Below are positions 8,338-16,411 of a DNA stretch of 64,000 bases, piece after piece (the first letter of the stretch is position 1; each line of letters opens with the position of its first letter). The notes beneath the pieces were generated by a model. It worked only from the letters and a program-made list of their open reading frames with translations, was not told the origin of the DNA and did not search any database. The DNA comes from GCA-016699835 sp964543905 (GTDB lineage Bacteria > Planctomycetota > Phycisphaerae > Phycisphaerales > UBA1924). The stretch spans positions 248,001 to 312,000 of the forward strand of contig CAZIZO010000001.1 in the NCBI GenBank assembly GCA_964543905.1, written 5' to 3'. Made by a program: the position numbers and the translations under genes.

Positions 8338-9126
8338 ATGAAGATCGAGATCAAACTCGACATCGAGGCGCAACCGGACGACGAGACGTGCGGGCCGACG
8401 TGCCTGCACTCGCTGTACCGTCATTACGGGCTGGAGGAGGTGACGTTTCGGCAAGTGCTGGCGTCGATCCAGCGCTTGGAGAACGGGGGGACGCTGGCGG
8501 AGATCCTGGGGTGCGATGCGTTGCGTCGGGGGTTTGACGCGACGATTTATACGTATCACCTGCAGATGTTCGATCCCTCGTGGTTTGCGAGCGACGGGTT
8601 GGCGCATGATCCGGCGGACTTGACGGCACGGCTGGCGAAGCAGGCGCGGGCGAAGAAGGGGGATCGGCGATTTCGGGTCTCGACGCGGGCGTTCATCGAG
8701 TTTGTGCGGCTGGGCGGGAAGGTGAAGATGCAGGACCTGACGCCGGGGCTGATCCGCGGGTACTTGGGGGATGGGGTGCCGATCATTGCGGGATTGAGTT
8801 CGACGTTTCTGTACCGCACGCCGAGGGAGTCGGGAGCGGAGGACGATGACATCATGGGCGAGCCGCAGGGGCACTTTGTGATGTTGGTGGGATATGACGG
8901 GGAGGCGCGGGAGGTGCTGGTGGCGGACCCGCTCGACCCGAATCCGCCGTTTCACACGGCGAAGTACCGATTGGACATCGATCGACTGGTGAACGCGATC
9001 CTGCTGGGGATCCTGACGTACGACGCGAACCTGCTGGTGATCCGGCCGAGGGCGAAGGGATCACGCGGGAAGGGCGAGGGGAAGAGGATGGCACGCGGTC
9101 GCGGGACGGGAGGGGGTGGCGGATGA
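8338..9126 (+). CDS. C39-like papain-fold cysteine peptidase
   Basis: A 262-residue protein with the catalytic pattern of C39-like peptidases: 'DDETCGPTCLHSLYRHYG' gives Cys18 with an upstream Gln12, 'EPQGHFVMLVGYD' gives His179, and 'VLVADPLD' gives Asp197. There is no ABC transporter or membrane domain, so it is a free-standing soluble enzyme, not a bacteriocin exporter. The C-terminus is a glycine- and arginine-rich tail. It is the first of five adjacent plus-strand genes with the two peptide-bond-forming enzymes that follow. Such peptidase/ATP-grasp/GCS2 neighbourhoods have been described as amidoligase systems (Iyer, Aravind and colleagues). It may trim or transfer a peptide product; the substrate is unknown. 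The ATG at 8338 is preferred over an upstream start with unrelated sequence. Confidence 0.85.
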   Translation: MKIEIKLDIEAQPDDETCGPTCLHSLYRHYGLEEVTFRQVLASIQRLENGGTLAEILGCDALRRGFDATIYTYHLQMFDPSWFASDGLAHDPADLTARLAKQARAKKGDRRFRVSTRAFIEFVRLGGKVKMQDLTPGLIRGYLGDGVPIIAGLSSTFLYRTPRESGAEDDDIMGEPQGHFVMLVGYDGEAREVLVADPLDPNPPFHTAKYRLDIDRLVNAILLGILTYDANLLVIRPRAKGSRGKGEGKRMARGRGTGGGGG

Positions 9127-9184
9127 CGGAAGAACCTCCATCGATGAGCGGGCGGGGTGGGTGGGCGGGGCCGGGGAGGGCGAC

Positions 9185-10657
9185 ATGTCGATCGTGATCG
9201 TCTTGGACAATCCGAAGGATTGGCCGCTCAATATTGAGGGGGTGGAGGTCGCGTCGGCGAAGAGGTATCTGATCGACCCGTCGTACGCGAACCGGAAGAC
9301 GGCGAAGGTGTTTAACCTGTGCAAGAGTTACCGGTATCAGAGTTTGGGGTACTACGTGTCGTTGCTGGCGGCGGCGCGGGGGCACAAGCCGCTGCCGGAC
9401 ATTGCGACGATCCAGGACTTGAAGTTGTCGGAGTTGGTGCGGTATGCCGGGGAGGAGTTGGACGGGATCATTCAATCGAGCCTGAACGGTCGAACGGCGG
9501 ACTCGTTCGAGATGCCGATCTACTTTGGGCAGCACGAGGACAAGAAACTCGGGCGATTGGCGCTGGCGTTGTTCAACCAGTTTCCGGCACCGTTCCTTCG
9601 GGCGCGATTCAAGCGGGAAGCGGAACGGGAAGGCGAGGCGGCGAAGTGGGTGCTGCAATCGGTGCAGCCGATCGCGGCGAGCGAGATCCCGTCGGACGAC
9701 TTCCTGCACGTCTTGAACTTCGCGACGCACTATTTCAATCGCCCGCATCGACGGCAGCGGCAGCAGGAGTCGCGGTACGACCTGGCGATCCTGTACAACA
9801 AGGATGAGAAGAACCCACCCTCGGACGAGAGGGCGCTGAGGCGGTTTGTGAAGGCAGGGGAGTCGATGGGGATCGAAGTCGAGATGATCGACAAGGACGA
9901 CTATGGACGGCTGGGCGAGTTTGACGCGTTGTTCATACGCGACACGACGAGCGTGAATCACTTTACGTTCCGGTTTTCGCGTCGAGCGGCGGCGGAGGGT
10001 TTGGTGGTCATTGATGACCCGGACTCGATCGTGAAGTGCAGCAACAAGGTCTATCTGGCGGAGTTGCTGCAGCACCACCGGATCGCGACGCCCCCGACCT
10101 TGATTTGTCACAAGCAGAACTGGGAGAGCGCGCCGGATATTCTGGGGTTGCCGCTGGTGTTGAAGCAGCCGGACAGTTCGTTCTCGCTGGGGGTGGTGAA
10201 GGTGACGACGCGGGAGGAGTATGGTCGGGAGGTGGAGCGGCTGTTCAAGATTTCGGACCTGTTGATCGCGCAGGCGTACATGCCGACGGAGTTTGACTGG
10301 CGGGTGGGGATCGTGGACCGCGAGCCGCTGTATTGCTGCAAGTACTTCATGGCGCGAGGGCACTGGCAGATCCGGGATCAAACAAAGAGCGGCGAGGAGA
10401 TGTATGGTGGGTTCGAGACGTGGCCGCTGGCGGCGTGTCCGGCGGATGTGCTGAAGACGGCGATTCGGGTGGGGAACTTGATCGGGGACGGGTTGTATGG
10501 CGTGGACCTGAAAGAGGTGGGCGGCAAGGCGCACGTCGTGGAGATCAATGACAACCCGAGCATCGACAGCGGGGTGGAGGATGAGATCCTGGGGGACGAG
10601 TTGTATCTGCGGATCATGCGGGTGTTTCTCAAGAGGTTGGAATCGCGGGGGCGATAG
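9185..10657 (+). CDS. RimK-like ATP-grasp ligase with RLAN-type N-terminal domain
   Basis: A 490-residue protein. Residues 1-~190 resemble the RimK-like ATP-grasp N-terminal (RLAN) domain, with 'IVLDNPKDWPLNIEGVEV' and 'NLCKSYRYQSLGYYVSLLA'. Residues ~200-485 are an ATP-grasp fold: 'DSIVKCSNKVYLAELLQHH', the lysine motif 'LPLVLKQPDSSFSLGVVKV', and the metal-binding C-terminus 'YGVDLKEV' and 'HVVEINDNPSID'. ATP-grasp ligases of the RimK group join an amino acid, often glutamate, to a carboxylate through an acyl phosphate. The start follows a GGAGGG ribosome-binding site. It lies 58 bases after the peptidase gene and 25 bases before the GCS2-like gene, so it is probably part of the same operon. 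The substrate cannot be read from the sequence. Confidence 0.88.
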   Translation: MSIVIVLDNPKDWPLNIEGVEVASAKRYLIDPSYANRKTAKVFNLCKSYRYQSLGYYVSLLAAARGHKPLPDIATIQDLKLSELVRYAGEELDGIIQSSLNGRTADSFEMPIYFGQHEDKKLGRLALALFNQFPAPFLRARFKREAEREGEAAKWVLQSVQPIAASEIPSDDFLHVLNFATHYFNRPHRRQRQQESRYDLAILYNKDEKNPPSDERALRRFVKAGESMGIEVEMIDKDDYGRLGEFDALFIRDTTSVNHFTFRFSRRAAAEGLVVIDDPDSIVKCSNKVYLAELLQHHRIATPPTLICHKQNWESAPDILGLPLVLKQPDSSFSLGVVKVTTREEYGREVERLFKISDLLIAQAYMPTEFDWRVGIVDREPLYCCKYFMARGHWQIRDQTKSGEEMYGGFETWPLAACPADVLKTAIRVGNLIGDGLYGVDLKEVGGKAHVVEINDNPSIDSGVEDEILGDELYLRIMRVFLKRLESRGR

Positions 10658-10682
10658 GGCGTAGTTCGGGAGCGGACGCAGG

Positions 10683-11978
10683 ATGTACCACCTTTTCCAG
10701 GCGTATGGCGTCGAACTCGAGTACATGGTGGTGGACCGCGCGACGTTGGCGGTTCGCCCGATCGTGGACACGCTTTTGAGGAAGGCGGCGGCGTTGCCCG
10801 GGGCGGTGGTGGAGTCGGAGGCGGTGGCGGGGCAGGCGGACGAGGTGACGCTCGCGGGGGTAGGGGGCGGGGCGGCGATCACGGTGGGGAATGAGTTGAC
10901 GGCGCACGTGCTGGAGTTCAAGGTGGCGTCGCCCGCGGCGTCGCTGGTGGGGTTGGATGACGCGTTCCATCGCGCGACTGGCGCATTGAACGACTTGCTC
11001 GCGGCGGAGGGGGCGATGCTCTTGCCGACGGGGATGCATCCGACGATGGAGCCGGACCGGGAGATGGTGCTTTGGCCGCATGGGAACTCGGAGGTGTACG
11101 CGACGTTCAACCGGATCTTTGATTGCCGGGGGCACGGGTGGGCGAACTTGCAGGCGTCGCACATCAACCTGCCGTTTGGCGAGGGGGCGGAGGCGGGGGG
11201 CGAGTTCGGGCGGCTGCACGCGGCGATCCGGCTGCTGCTGCCGATCATGCCGGCGTTGACGGCGTCGTCGCCGATGATGGAGGGGCGGGTGACGGGGGTG
11301 AAGGACACACGCCTGGAGGTGTATCGGACGAACTCGAAGAAGATACCGGAGGCGGCGGGGAAGGTAATACCGGAGCGTGCGTTCACGCGTGAGGCGTATG
11401 AGCGGGTGATCTTGCAGAAGATCTACAGGGCGTTCGAGGCGCACGACCCGGAGGGGGTGCTCCGGCATGAGTGGTGCAACTCGCGTGGGGCGATCGCGCG
11501 ATTCACGCGGAACGCGATCGAGATACGGGTGCTGGACGTGCAGGAGTGCCCGAGGGCGGACCTGGCGATCGCGGCGTTGATCACGGCGGTGCTGCGCGGG
11601 ATGTGCGAGGGCGAGGGAGGTGAGGTCGCGGCGAAGCAGGCGTGGGAGGTTGAGCCGCTGCATGCGATCCTGCTGGAGGTGATTCGCGATGCGGAGGACG
11701 CGGTGATCAGGGACTCGGCGTATTTGCGGATGCTCGGGATCAGCGGCTCGCGCGGGCGTGCGGGCGACGTGTGGAGGGTGCTCGCGGATCGATGTGTGGC
11801 GCGAGACCCGCAGGCGCATGCGTATGGCGCGACGATCGAGGCGCTGCTGCGGCGTGGGAGTCTGAGCGGGGCCATCGTACGGGCGTTGGGCGAGGCGCCG
11901 ACGCGCGACGCGGTGCGAGGGGTGTATGAGGAGTTGGGGCGATGCCTGAGGGAGAACGTGCTGTTTGAGAACTCGTGA
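10683..11978 (+). CDS. GCS2-family carboxylate-amine ligase (glutamate-cysteine ligase-like)
   Basis: A 431-residue enzyme of the YbdK/GCS2 type, in the glutamine-synthetase-like ligase superfamily. The N-terminal strand 'AYGVELEYMVVD' carries the metal- and glutamate-binding acidic residues, and 'GNELTAHVLEFKVASP', 'LLPTGMHPTM', 'ASHINLPFG' and 'RNAIEIRVLDVQECP' match successive core motifs. Members couple glutamate's gamma-carboxyl group to an amine with ATP. Because it sits directly after a RimK-like ligase and a peptidase rather than beside glutathione synthetase, a role in making a small gamma-glutamyl-type peptide or modifying a protein is more likely than glutathione synthesis. The MFS gene begins inside its last codons. 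Confidence 0.87.
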   Translation: MYHLFQAYGVELEYMVVDRATLAVRPIVDTLLRKAAALPGAVVESEAVAGQADEVTLAGVGGGAAITVGNELTAHVLEFKVASPAASLVGLDDAFHRATGALNDLLAAEGAMLLPTGMHPTMEPDREMVLWPHGNSEVYATFNRIFDCRGHGWANLQASHINLPFGEGAEAGGEFGRLHAAIRLLLPIMPALTASSPMMEGRVTGVKDTRLEVYRTNSKKIPEAAGKVIPERAFTREAYERVILQKIYRAFEAHDPEGVLRHEWCNSRGAIARFTRNAIEIRVLDVQECPRADLAIAALITAVLRGMCEGEGGEVAAKQAWEVEPLHAILLEVIRDAEDAVIRDSAYLRMLGISGSRGRAGDVWRVLADRCVARDPQAHAYGATIEALLRRGSLSGAIVRALGEAPTRDAVRGVYEELGRCLRENVLFENS

Positions 11979-13473
11979 CACGACGAAGACGAGCGGGGTG
12001 GAGGGCACGGCACGGAGGATCGCGACCGATCCGGCGTCGAACGAGGGAGCCAACGATGGCGGCGTGAGGGCGAGACGCGCATCCCGGTTGAGGCAGGACC
12101 TGCGAGCGAGCGTGATCGACGGCACGGCGTACATGGTGATGCTGGGGCTGGCCGAGACGTATTTCGCGGTGTTCGTTCTGGAGTTGAAGTTGGGCGAGGT
12201 GGCGGCGGGGTTGATCCTGACGATCCCGTTGTTTCTGGCGTCGGTGATGCAGTTGGGGACGCCGTGGCTGGTGCGGAAGGTTGGGTCGCATCGGAAGGTG
12301 TCGGCGTGGACGGCGGGGTTTCAGGTGGTGGCGTTGCTGCCGATGATCGGGATTGCGCTGGTGGGGCGATCGCCGGCGTGGGTGGTGTTTTTGTGCGCGA
12401 CGATGTATTGGGCCGGGGCGGTGGTGGGCGGGCCGGCGTGGTCGGCGTGGATGGGTCGGCTGGTGCCGGGTCGAGTGCGTGGGTCGTTCTTCGCGTTGCG
12501 GAACCGGTGGCTGCAGGTGGGGGTCCTGAGCGGGCTGCTGGTGGGAGGGGGCATCCTGAGGCTGAGCAACGTGCTGGACGGGTGGCTGGCGATGCCGGAG
12601 CGCGCGGGACACGCGATGGGCGGGCGGGATTGGACGCTCCCCGCGTTTGCGGTGTTGTTCGCGTTGGCGGCGGTGGCGCGAGGGGTCTCGACGTGGTATC
12701 TGTGGAAGCAGAGCGAGGGGGCGCTGGCGGAGAGGCCGGAACGGCACGTGACGGGGATGGCGCTGCTCTCGCGGATGGGGCATGGGAACGACGCGCGGTT
12801 GATCGCGTGCTTGCTGGGGGTGTTTTTCGCGCGGCAACTGGCGGAGCCGTACTGGCACCCGTATGTGAAGGAGCAGTTGGGGAACACGTACGACCGGTAT
12901 GTGTTGCTGCTGGCGGCGGGCTTTTTGGGAAAGATGCTGGCGTTGCCGGTGTTGCAGCGGGTGGTCCGGCGGATCGGGCCCTTGCGTCTGTTGCGTGCGG
13001 GGGCGGTGGCGCTGGTGCCGGTGTCGGGGTTGTGGGTGGTGAGCGAATCGCTGGCGTGGCTGGTGGTGGCGCAGGTGATGGCGGGCGCGGCGCTGGCGTG
13101 CTGGGAACTGGCGAGTTTCCTGATGCTGTATGAGGCGATCGCGCCCGAGGAGCGGACGAGCGTGATCAGCAAGCACACGTTCGTGCAGTACCTCGCGGGA
13201 ACGGGAGGCTCGCTGGTGGGCGGCGCGGCGTTGACGGCGTTGGGGAAGGATGCGCAGGCCTATGTGTGGCTGTTCCTGGGGACGATGGTGGTGCGACTGG
13301 GGATGCTGTGGCTGGTGTCGCGGGTGCGGATGGGAGCGAGCGTGGCGCCGATCCTGGAGGGACCGGTGGCGGTGCTGAACGACGGGGGCGCCGGAGCGGG
13401 GGTGCCGGCGACGCCGGAGCAGGCGGTGACGGTGGAGGCGCACGGGGGCGGCACTAGGATGGAGGCGAGATGA
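11965..13473 (+). CDS. Major facilitator superfamily transporter
   Basis: A 502-residue polytopic membrane protein with about 12 hydrophobic segments from residue ~50 onward (for example 'AAGLILTIPLFLASVMQLG', 'VALLPMIGIALVG'). The first ~45 residues are hydrophilic. A loop 'LVPGRVRGSFFALRNRW' resembles the cytoplasmic loop of MFS carriers, and a second hydrophobic half follows 'AFAVLFALAAVARG'. The substrate is unknown; by position it could export the product of the three preceding enzymes. The start used is a TTG at 11965 overlapping the ligase stop by 14 bases; a GTG at 11998 is an alternative. Its stop overlaps the Fur-family start (ATGA), so the pair is translationally coupled. Confidence 0.85.
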   Translation: MRTRDTTKTSGVEGTARRIATDPASNEGANDGGVRARRASRLRQDLRASVIDGTAYMVMLGLAETYFAVFVLELKLGEVAAGLILTIPLFLASVMQLGTPWLVRKVGSHRKVSAWTAGFQVVALLPMIGIALVGRSPAWVVFLCATMYWAGAVVGGPAWSAWMGRLVPGRVRGSFFALRNRWLQVGVLSGLLVGGGILRLSNVLDGWLAMPERAGHAMGGRDWTLPAFAVLFALAAVARGVSTWYLWKQSEGALAERPERHVTGMALLSRMGHGNDARLIACLLGVFFARQLAEPYWHPYVKEQLGNTYDRYVLLLAAGFLGKMLALPVLQRVVRRIGPLRLLRAGAVALVPVSGLWVVSESLAWLVVAQVMAGAALACWELASFLMLYEAIAPEERTSVISKHTFVQYLAGTGGSLVGGAALTALGKDAQAYVWLFLGTMVVRLGMLWLVSRVRMGASVAPILEGPVAVLNDGGAGAGVPATPEQAVTVEAHGGGTRMEAR

Positions 13474-13856
13474 AGCGGGAGAGGAACACGAAGCAGCGAG
13501 ACGCGGTGCACGCGGCGCTCGAGAGCGCCGGGGTACCGCTGAATCCGCGCGAGATTTTGACGCTGGCGCAGAAATCGGTGGCCGGGCTGGGAATAGCGAC
13601 GGTGTACCGAACGCTGAAGTTGCTCGCTGGTGAAGGGCTGGTGGAAGTGGTGGAGATTCCGGGCGAGGCGCCGCGATATGAGTTGTCGGGGAAGGGGCAT
13701 CACCACCACTTCTATTGTCGCGGGTGCGGGAAGGTCATGGAGGTGCATGGGTGCCCGGGGGATTTTTCGGGGCTGACGCCACGCGGGTGCACGTTGGACG
13801 GGCACGAGTTGGTGCTGTTTGGGAGGTGCGGGGCGTGCGGGACGGGGGGAAGTTGA
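13470..13856 (+). CDS. Fur-family metal-responsive transcriptional regulator
   Basis: A 128-residue winged-helix repressor. The DNA-binding half contains 'TKQRDAVHAALESAG' and 'GIATVYRTLKLLAGEGLVEVV', the hallmark recognition helix of Fur, Zur and PerR. The metal-binding half contains 'KGHHHHFYCRGCGKVMEV' with the first CxxC and 'FGRCGACG' with the second CxxC, a structural zinc site. Whether it senses iron, zinc or peroxide cannot be read from the sequence. It overlaps the MFS stop codon by four bases (ATGA) with a ribosome-binding site GGAGG inside that gene, so it is expressed with the preceding transporter and perhaps with the whole five-gene cluster. Confidence 0.93.
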   Translation: MKRERNTKQRDAVHAALESAGVPLNPREILTLAQKSVAGLGIATVYRTLKLLAGEGLVEVVEIPGEAPRYELSGKGHHHHFYCRGCGKVMEVHGCPGDFSGLTPRGCTLDGHELVLFGRCGACGTGGS

Positions 13857-14065
13857 GCGTTCGGAGTGACGCCATGGGCAAGTCGGGGGCGCGGGCCCGA
13901 GGGCGTGGCTCGGCACGATCGAGGCGGATCGAAGCATCGACCACAAAGCGCCGCGATCGTCCAGAACGACGATCACGGGCACGGCAAGGGATTGATCGGG
14001 GCCGCCCGCCGGATGGGAAGTGAGTCTGAACTCGAAGCGCGTGCGGAGTTGATCCCAACGCCAGT

Positions 14066-15232
14066 TCATTTCGCCAAGGCTTGCAAAGCCTCCCGCTCGA
14101 TCAGGCGAGCGCCTTCCAACTCCCCATCGTTGCGTGCCAACTCGATCAAGCGCCTCGCGACGCGGAGGGCGACGTCGGCGCGGCCCCAAGCCGCGGCCCC
14201 CGAAAGACGCGACAGCATCGATCGTTCGCGATCCTCCAGGTCATTCTGAAGAGTTTGGAGTTCGGCGGGGTCCTTGGCGTGCGAAGCCCAAGCCGCTCGC
14301 CGTGCCGCGATGAGGGCGAGATACTCCTCCCCAAGTCGGACCACGCCTTCAAGGTCGCCGGCCGCGCGGAGCGAGCGTCCCAGGCGTTCTCCAGCGTCGA
14401 GCACGGCGGGGTGCCCGCGCACTGCTTCATTCGACCAGAGTTCGTTGAGCCGAGCGATCGCTCCCGTGCTGGTCATCGCCGGGTCGCGAAGTTCCTCGCG
14501 ACGAATCGTGGCGCGAACGATCGCGCCGTCGGCCAGGCCGTAGTCGGGGTAGCGTTCGAGGAGGCGGTCGTACGTGCGGGCCTCTTCTTCCGCGCGGCCG
14601 AGCCTCGAGAGGAGCATCGCCTGATGTGTATACGCCGCTTCGATGCACGAACGATCGATCCCCGGCGCCGTTGCGTCGACCAGCCGGCGATTGATCTCCA
14701 AGGCTTCTTCGTACCGATGTTGCGGCATGAGAATCAGCACGACCAGTTGGTTCACGACGCTGGCGAAGGAGGCTCCGGCGTCGGCCTGACGGTCGGGATG
14801 GGCGTCGTACAAGTCGATTTGCTTGCGAAGCCAACGCTCCGCGTTCTCCGGGTCGCCCGCGTCCAACGAACCCTGCGCCAAGAGTCGGCACGCATCGCCC
14901 GCGTCGAGCGGATCGGTTGAGAATCGCACCACAGCCTCAAGCACCGCCCGCCCGCCCGCGACATCCCCGGACTTGACCATTTGCAACGCCGCCCGCTTCA
15001 TGACGTCGGTGGAGCCCGGTTCGCCCGCGATCCGCATCCGCTCGGCCTTGGCGAGAAGTTCCGCGGGTGTTGCGGCGGGAGCCACAGGCGCTGCGCGCAT
15101 GGCCGTCGGGGGTGCCACGGTGGGTTCGGGGCTTGGCGACTTGGTTGGACGGAGACCGACGCCAGAAATGAACATCGCCAAGGCGAGCACACCCAAGGCG
15201 AGAAGGCCGATGGTCCAGACTCGATGTTGCAT
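14066..15232 (-). CDS. Membrane-anchored TPR-like protein
   Basis: A 388-residue protein with one N-terminal membrane anchor (residues ~6-24, VWTIGLLALGVLALAMFISG), a proline/threonine-rich linker, and then alternating short helices resembling tetratricopeptide repeats ('GDVAGGRAVLEAVVRF', 'GSLDAGDPENAERWLRKQID', 'HQAMLLSRLGRAEEEARTYD', 'RSLRAAGDLEGVVRLGEEYL'). TPR arrays usually mediate protein interactions, here probably in the periplasm. Repeats are degenerate and no enzyme domain is visible. The start has a strong GGAGGT ribosome-binding site. The cysteine-rich locus ends 36 bases upstream on the same strand. Confidence 0.75.
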   Translation of the reverse strand: MQHRVWTIGLLALGVLALAMFISGVGLRPTKSPSPEPTVAPPTAMRAAPVAPAATPAELLAKAERMRIAGEPGSTDVMKRAALQMVKSGDVAGGRAVLEAVVRFSTDPLDAGDACRLLAQGSLDAGDPENAERWLRKQIDLYDAHPDRQADAGASFASVVNQLVVLILMPQHRYEEALEINRRLVDATAPGIDRSCIEAAYTHQAMLLSRLGRAEEEARTYDRLLERYPDYGLADGAIVRATIRREELRDPAMTSTGAIARLNELWSNEAVRGHPAVLDAGERLGRSLRAAGDLEGVVRLGEEYLALIAARRAAWASHAKDPAELQTLQNDLEDRERSMLSRLSGAAAWGRADVALRVARRLIELARNDGELEGARLIEREALQALAK

Positions 15233-15268
15233 GTCGCAGTACCTCCATAAAGAGCACGGAAGTCCTCC

Positions 15269-16024
15269 TTATCCCACGCACCCACAACATGAATCTTGCA
15301 GTGGTCCGAGTTCATCGCACGGCGGGAGCGGAGAACAGCACTTCGTGGATCGCCGCTCATCGTCTGGATCGTCCGGACGAATAGGGACTTGCGGGCACCG
15401 CTTCTGCGTGTATCGTATGAAGATGTCCGAAATCCGATCCGCACTACCCCGCGCTTCTTGTACGCCGCAGTTTGTACTCGACAGTGAGTAACCTCCTAAT
15501 CCGGGATTCTCCCACCTCCACTGCACGCGAACCTCGATTTCTCGCACCCTACCCGTCGCCCGAGTCTGTACCCACTCCGTACGCGCCCAGTTGCTCCAGC
15601 ATTGATCGACGGGAACGGCAAACTCCACGGCCTCAAGCTCGGTCACACAACGTTGTCTCTCGCCCGTGAACGTGATGGACGCACCGATCTCGCTGAATAA
15701 TCGGGTCACCAGCGAGGTTTTGCCCGAAATAGATACTTCGCCCCCGATCGTCCAGCATGTCTCCTCTTTTTTTCTCCGTGCGCCGACGTACGGGTTCGCA
15801 TCGTCGCCCCTGTCCACAAGGAATGACGAGCGTGCAATCGCATGCGCTCTGTCCGATCCACGCGCCCTTGTACTCATCTCGTTGCACCGGGCAGTCGATG
15901 AACACCTCTCGAATATCACGATCGATCTGAACGACCTGGGCTTGGCTCCGAATCTCGGGACGCAATCGGCGTCGATGCCAATCGAGGTCGTCACAAGATT
16001 CTGGGAGGCCCTCTTCAGACACAT
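15269..16024 (-). CDS. Cysteine-rich protein of unknown function, probably the 3' part of a disrupted secreted-protein gene
   Basis: A 251-residue reading with no recognised domain. The C-terminal two thirds look protein-like ('WTIGGEVSISGKTSLVTRLF', 'ELEAVEFAVPVDQCWSNW') and end with a cysteine-rich tail (KCCSPLPPCDELGPLQ, then DSCCGCVG). Base composition is clearly lower in GC than the neighbours, suggesting foreign origin. The first ~80 residues are doubtful, because an overlapping frame (15633-16022) is equally protein-like and is the frame that carries the signal peptide upstream; the two frames meet at a run of seven A residues in the coding strand (about 15764-15771). The most economical reading is a secreted protein broken by a stop and a frameshift, or with sequence errors. 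The name stays open. Confidence 0.45.
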   Translation of the reverse strand: MCLKRASQNLVTTSIGIDADCVPRFGAKPRSFRSIVIFERCSSTARCNEMSTRARGSDRAHAIARSSFLVDRGDDANPYVGARRKKEETCWTIGGEVSISGKTSLVTRLFSEIGASITFTGERQRCVTELEAVEFAVPVDQCWSNWARTEWVQTRATGRVREIEVRVQWRWENPGLGGYSLSSTNCGVQEARGSADRISDIFIRYTQKRCPQVPIRPDDPDDERRSTKCCSPLPPCDELGPLQDSCCGCVG

Positions 16025-16025
16025 T

Positions 16026-16148
16026 TCAGCCGTTGGTTTGTCCGAGGCTTTGACCAGTGGGTTGCCAAGTCATCATCATGGCCAACGCGCAAGACGTGAC
16101 AAGAACACCACTCGTACGAACGCCGTTCCATTCCATTTTCCAGTTCAT
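16026..16148 (-). CDS. Signal-peptide-only ORF, 5' piece of the disrupted secreted-protein gene
   Basis: A 40-codon frame with all the marks of a real gene start: promoter-like boxes (16193-16220), a ribosome-binding site AAAGGA eight bases ahead of the ATG, and a typical signal peptide (VRTSGVLVTSCALAMMM, then a polar TGQSLGQTNG). It then stops at TGA directly after the signal peptide. The same frame continues past the TGA as a plausible protein until 15633, and a second frame starts two bases after the stop. A TGA mutation or an assembly error is likelier than recoding; no selenocysteine element was seen. Confidence 0.4.
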   Translation of the reverse strand: MNWKMEWNGVRTSGVLVTSCALAMMMTWQPTGQSLGQTNG

Positions 16149-16192
16149 CGACTCATCCTTTGGGTTTGGGACGATCGGCGGTCTGTAACTAA

Positions 16193-16220
16193 ATGATAAT
16201 CTCTGACTTGCACTAGTCAA
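16193..16220 (-). promoter_or_regulatory. Sigma-70-like promoter candidate for the signal-peptide ORF
   Basis: On the minus strand, TTGACT (16215-16220) and TATCAT (16193-16198) are separated by 16 bases, in an AT-rich patch rare in this window. Initiation would fall near 16186, about 38 bases ahead of the start codon at 16148. Confidence 0.5.
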
Positions 16221-16411
16221 TGGACGTGTGGCCCGACTCGACCCGTGGCACGACTCGCGGCTTTGGGCCGGGTGCCGGGTGCCGTGGGTCGGGGCTTCCG
16301 GGGCGGGCCGACCTAGCGGTGTTCATCCACGAAGAAGAACGTTGTTCGGCACCCCCACCCCCACCTCCACCCCCCCGCTCGCCGGTCGACCGGGGCCCGG
16401 ACGGACGCGGA

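Noticed and set aside
13857..14065. A short minus-strand frame with protein-like residues ('LAVPVIVVLDDRGALWSML') in the spacer after the Fur-family gene
   Set aside because: No start with a ribosome-binding site, and the frame continues as an antisense image of the Fur gene; possibly a gene remnant but too short to support.
16026..16028. TGA after the signal peptide read as selenocysteine
   Set aside because: No SECIS-like hairpin next to the codon and the position directly after a signal peptide is not typical of selenoproteins.
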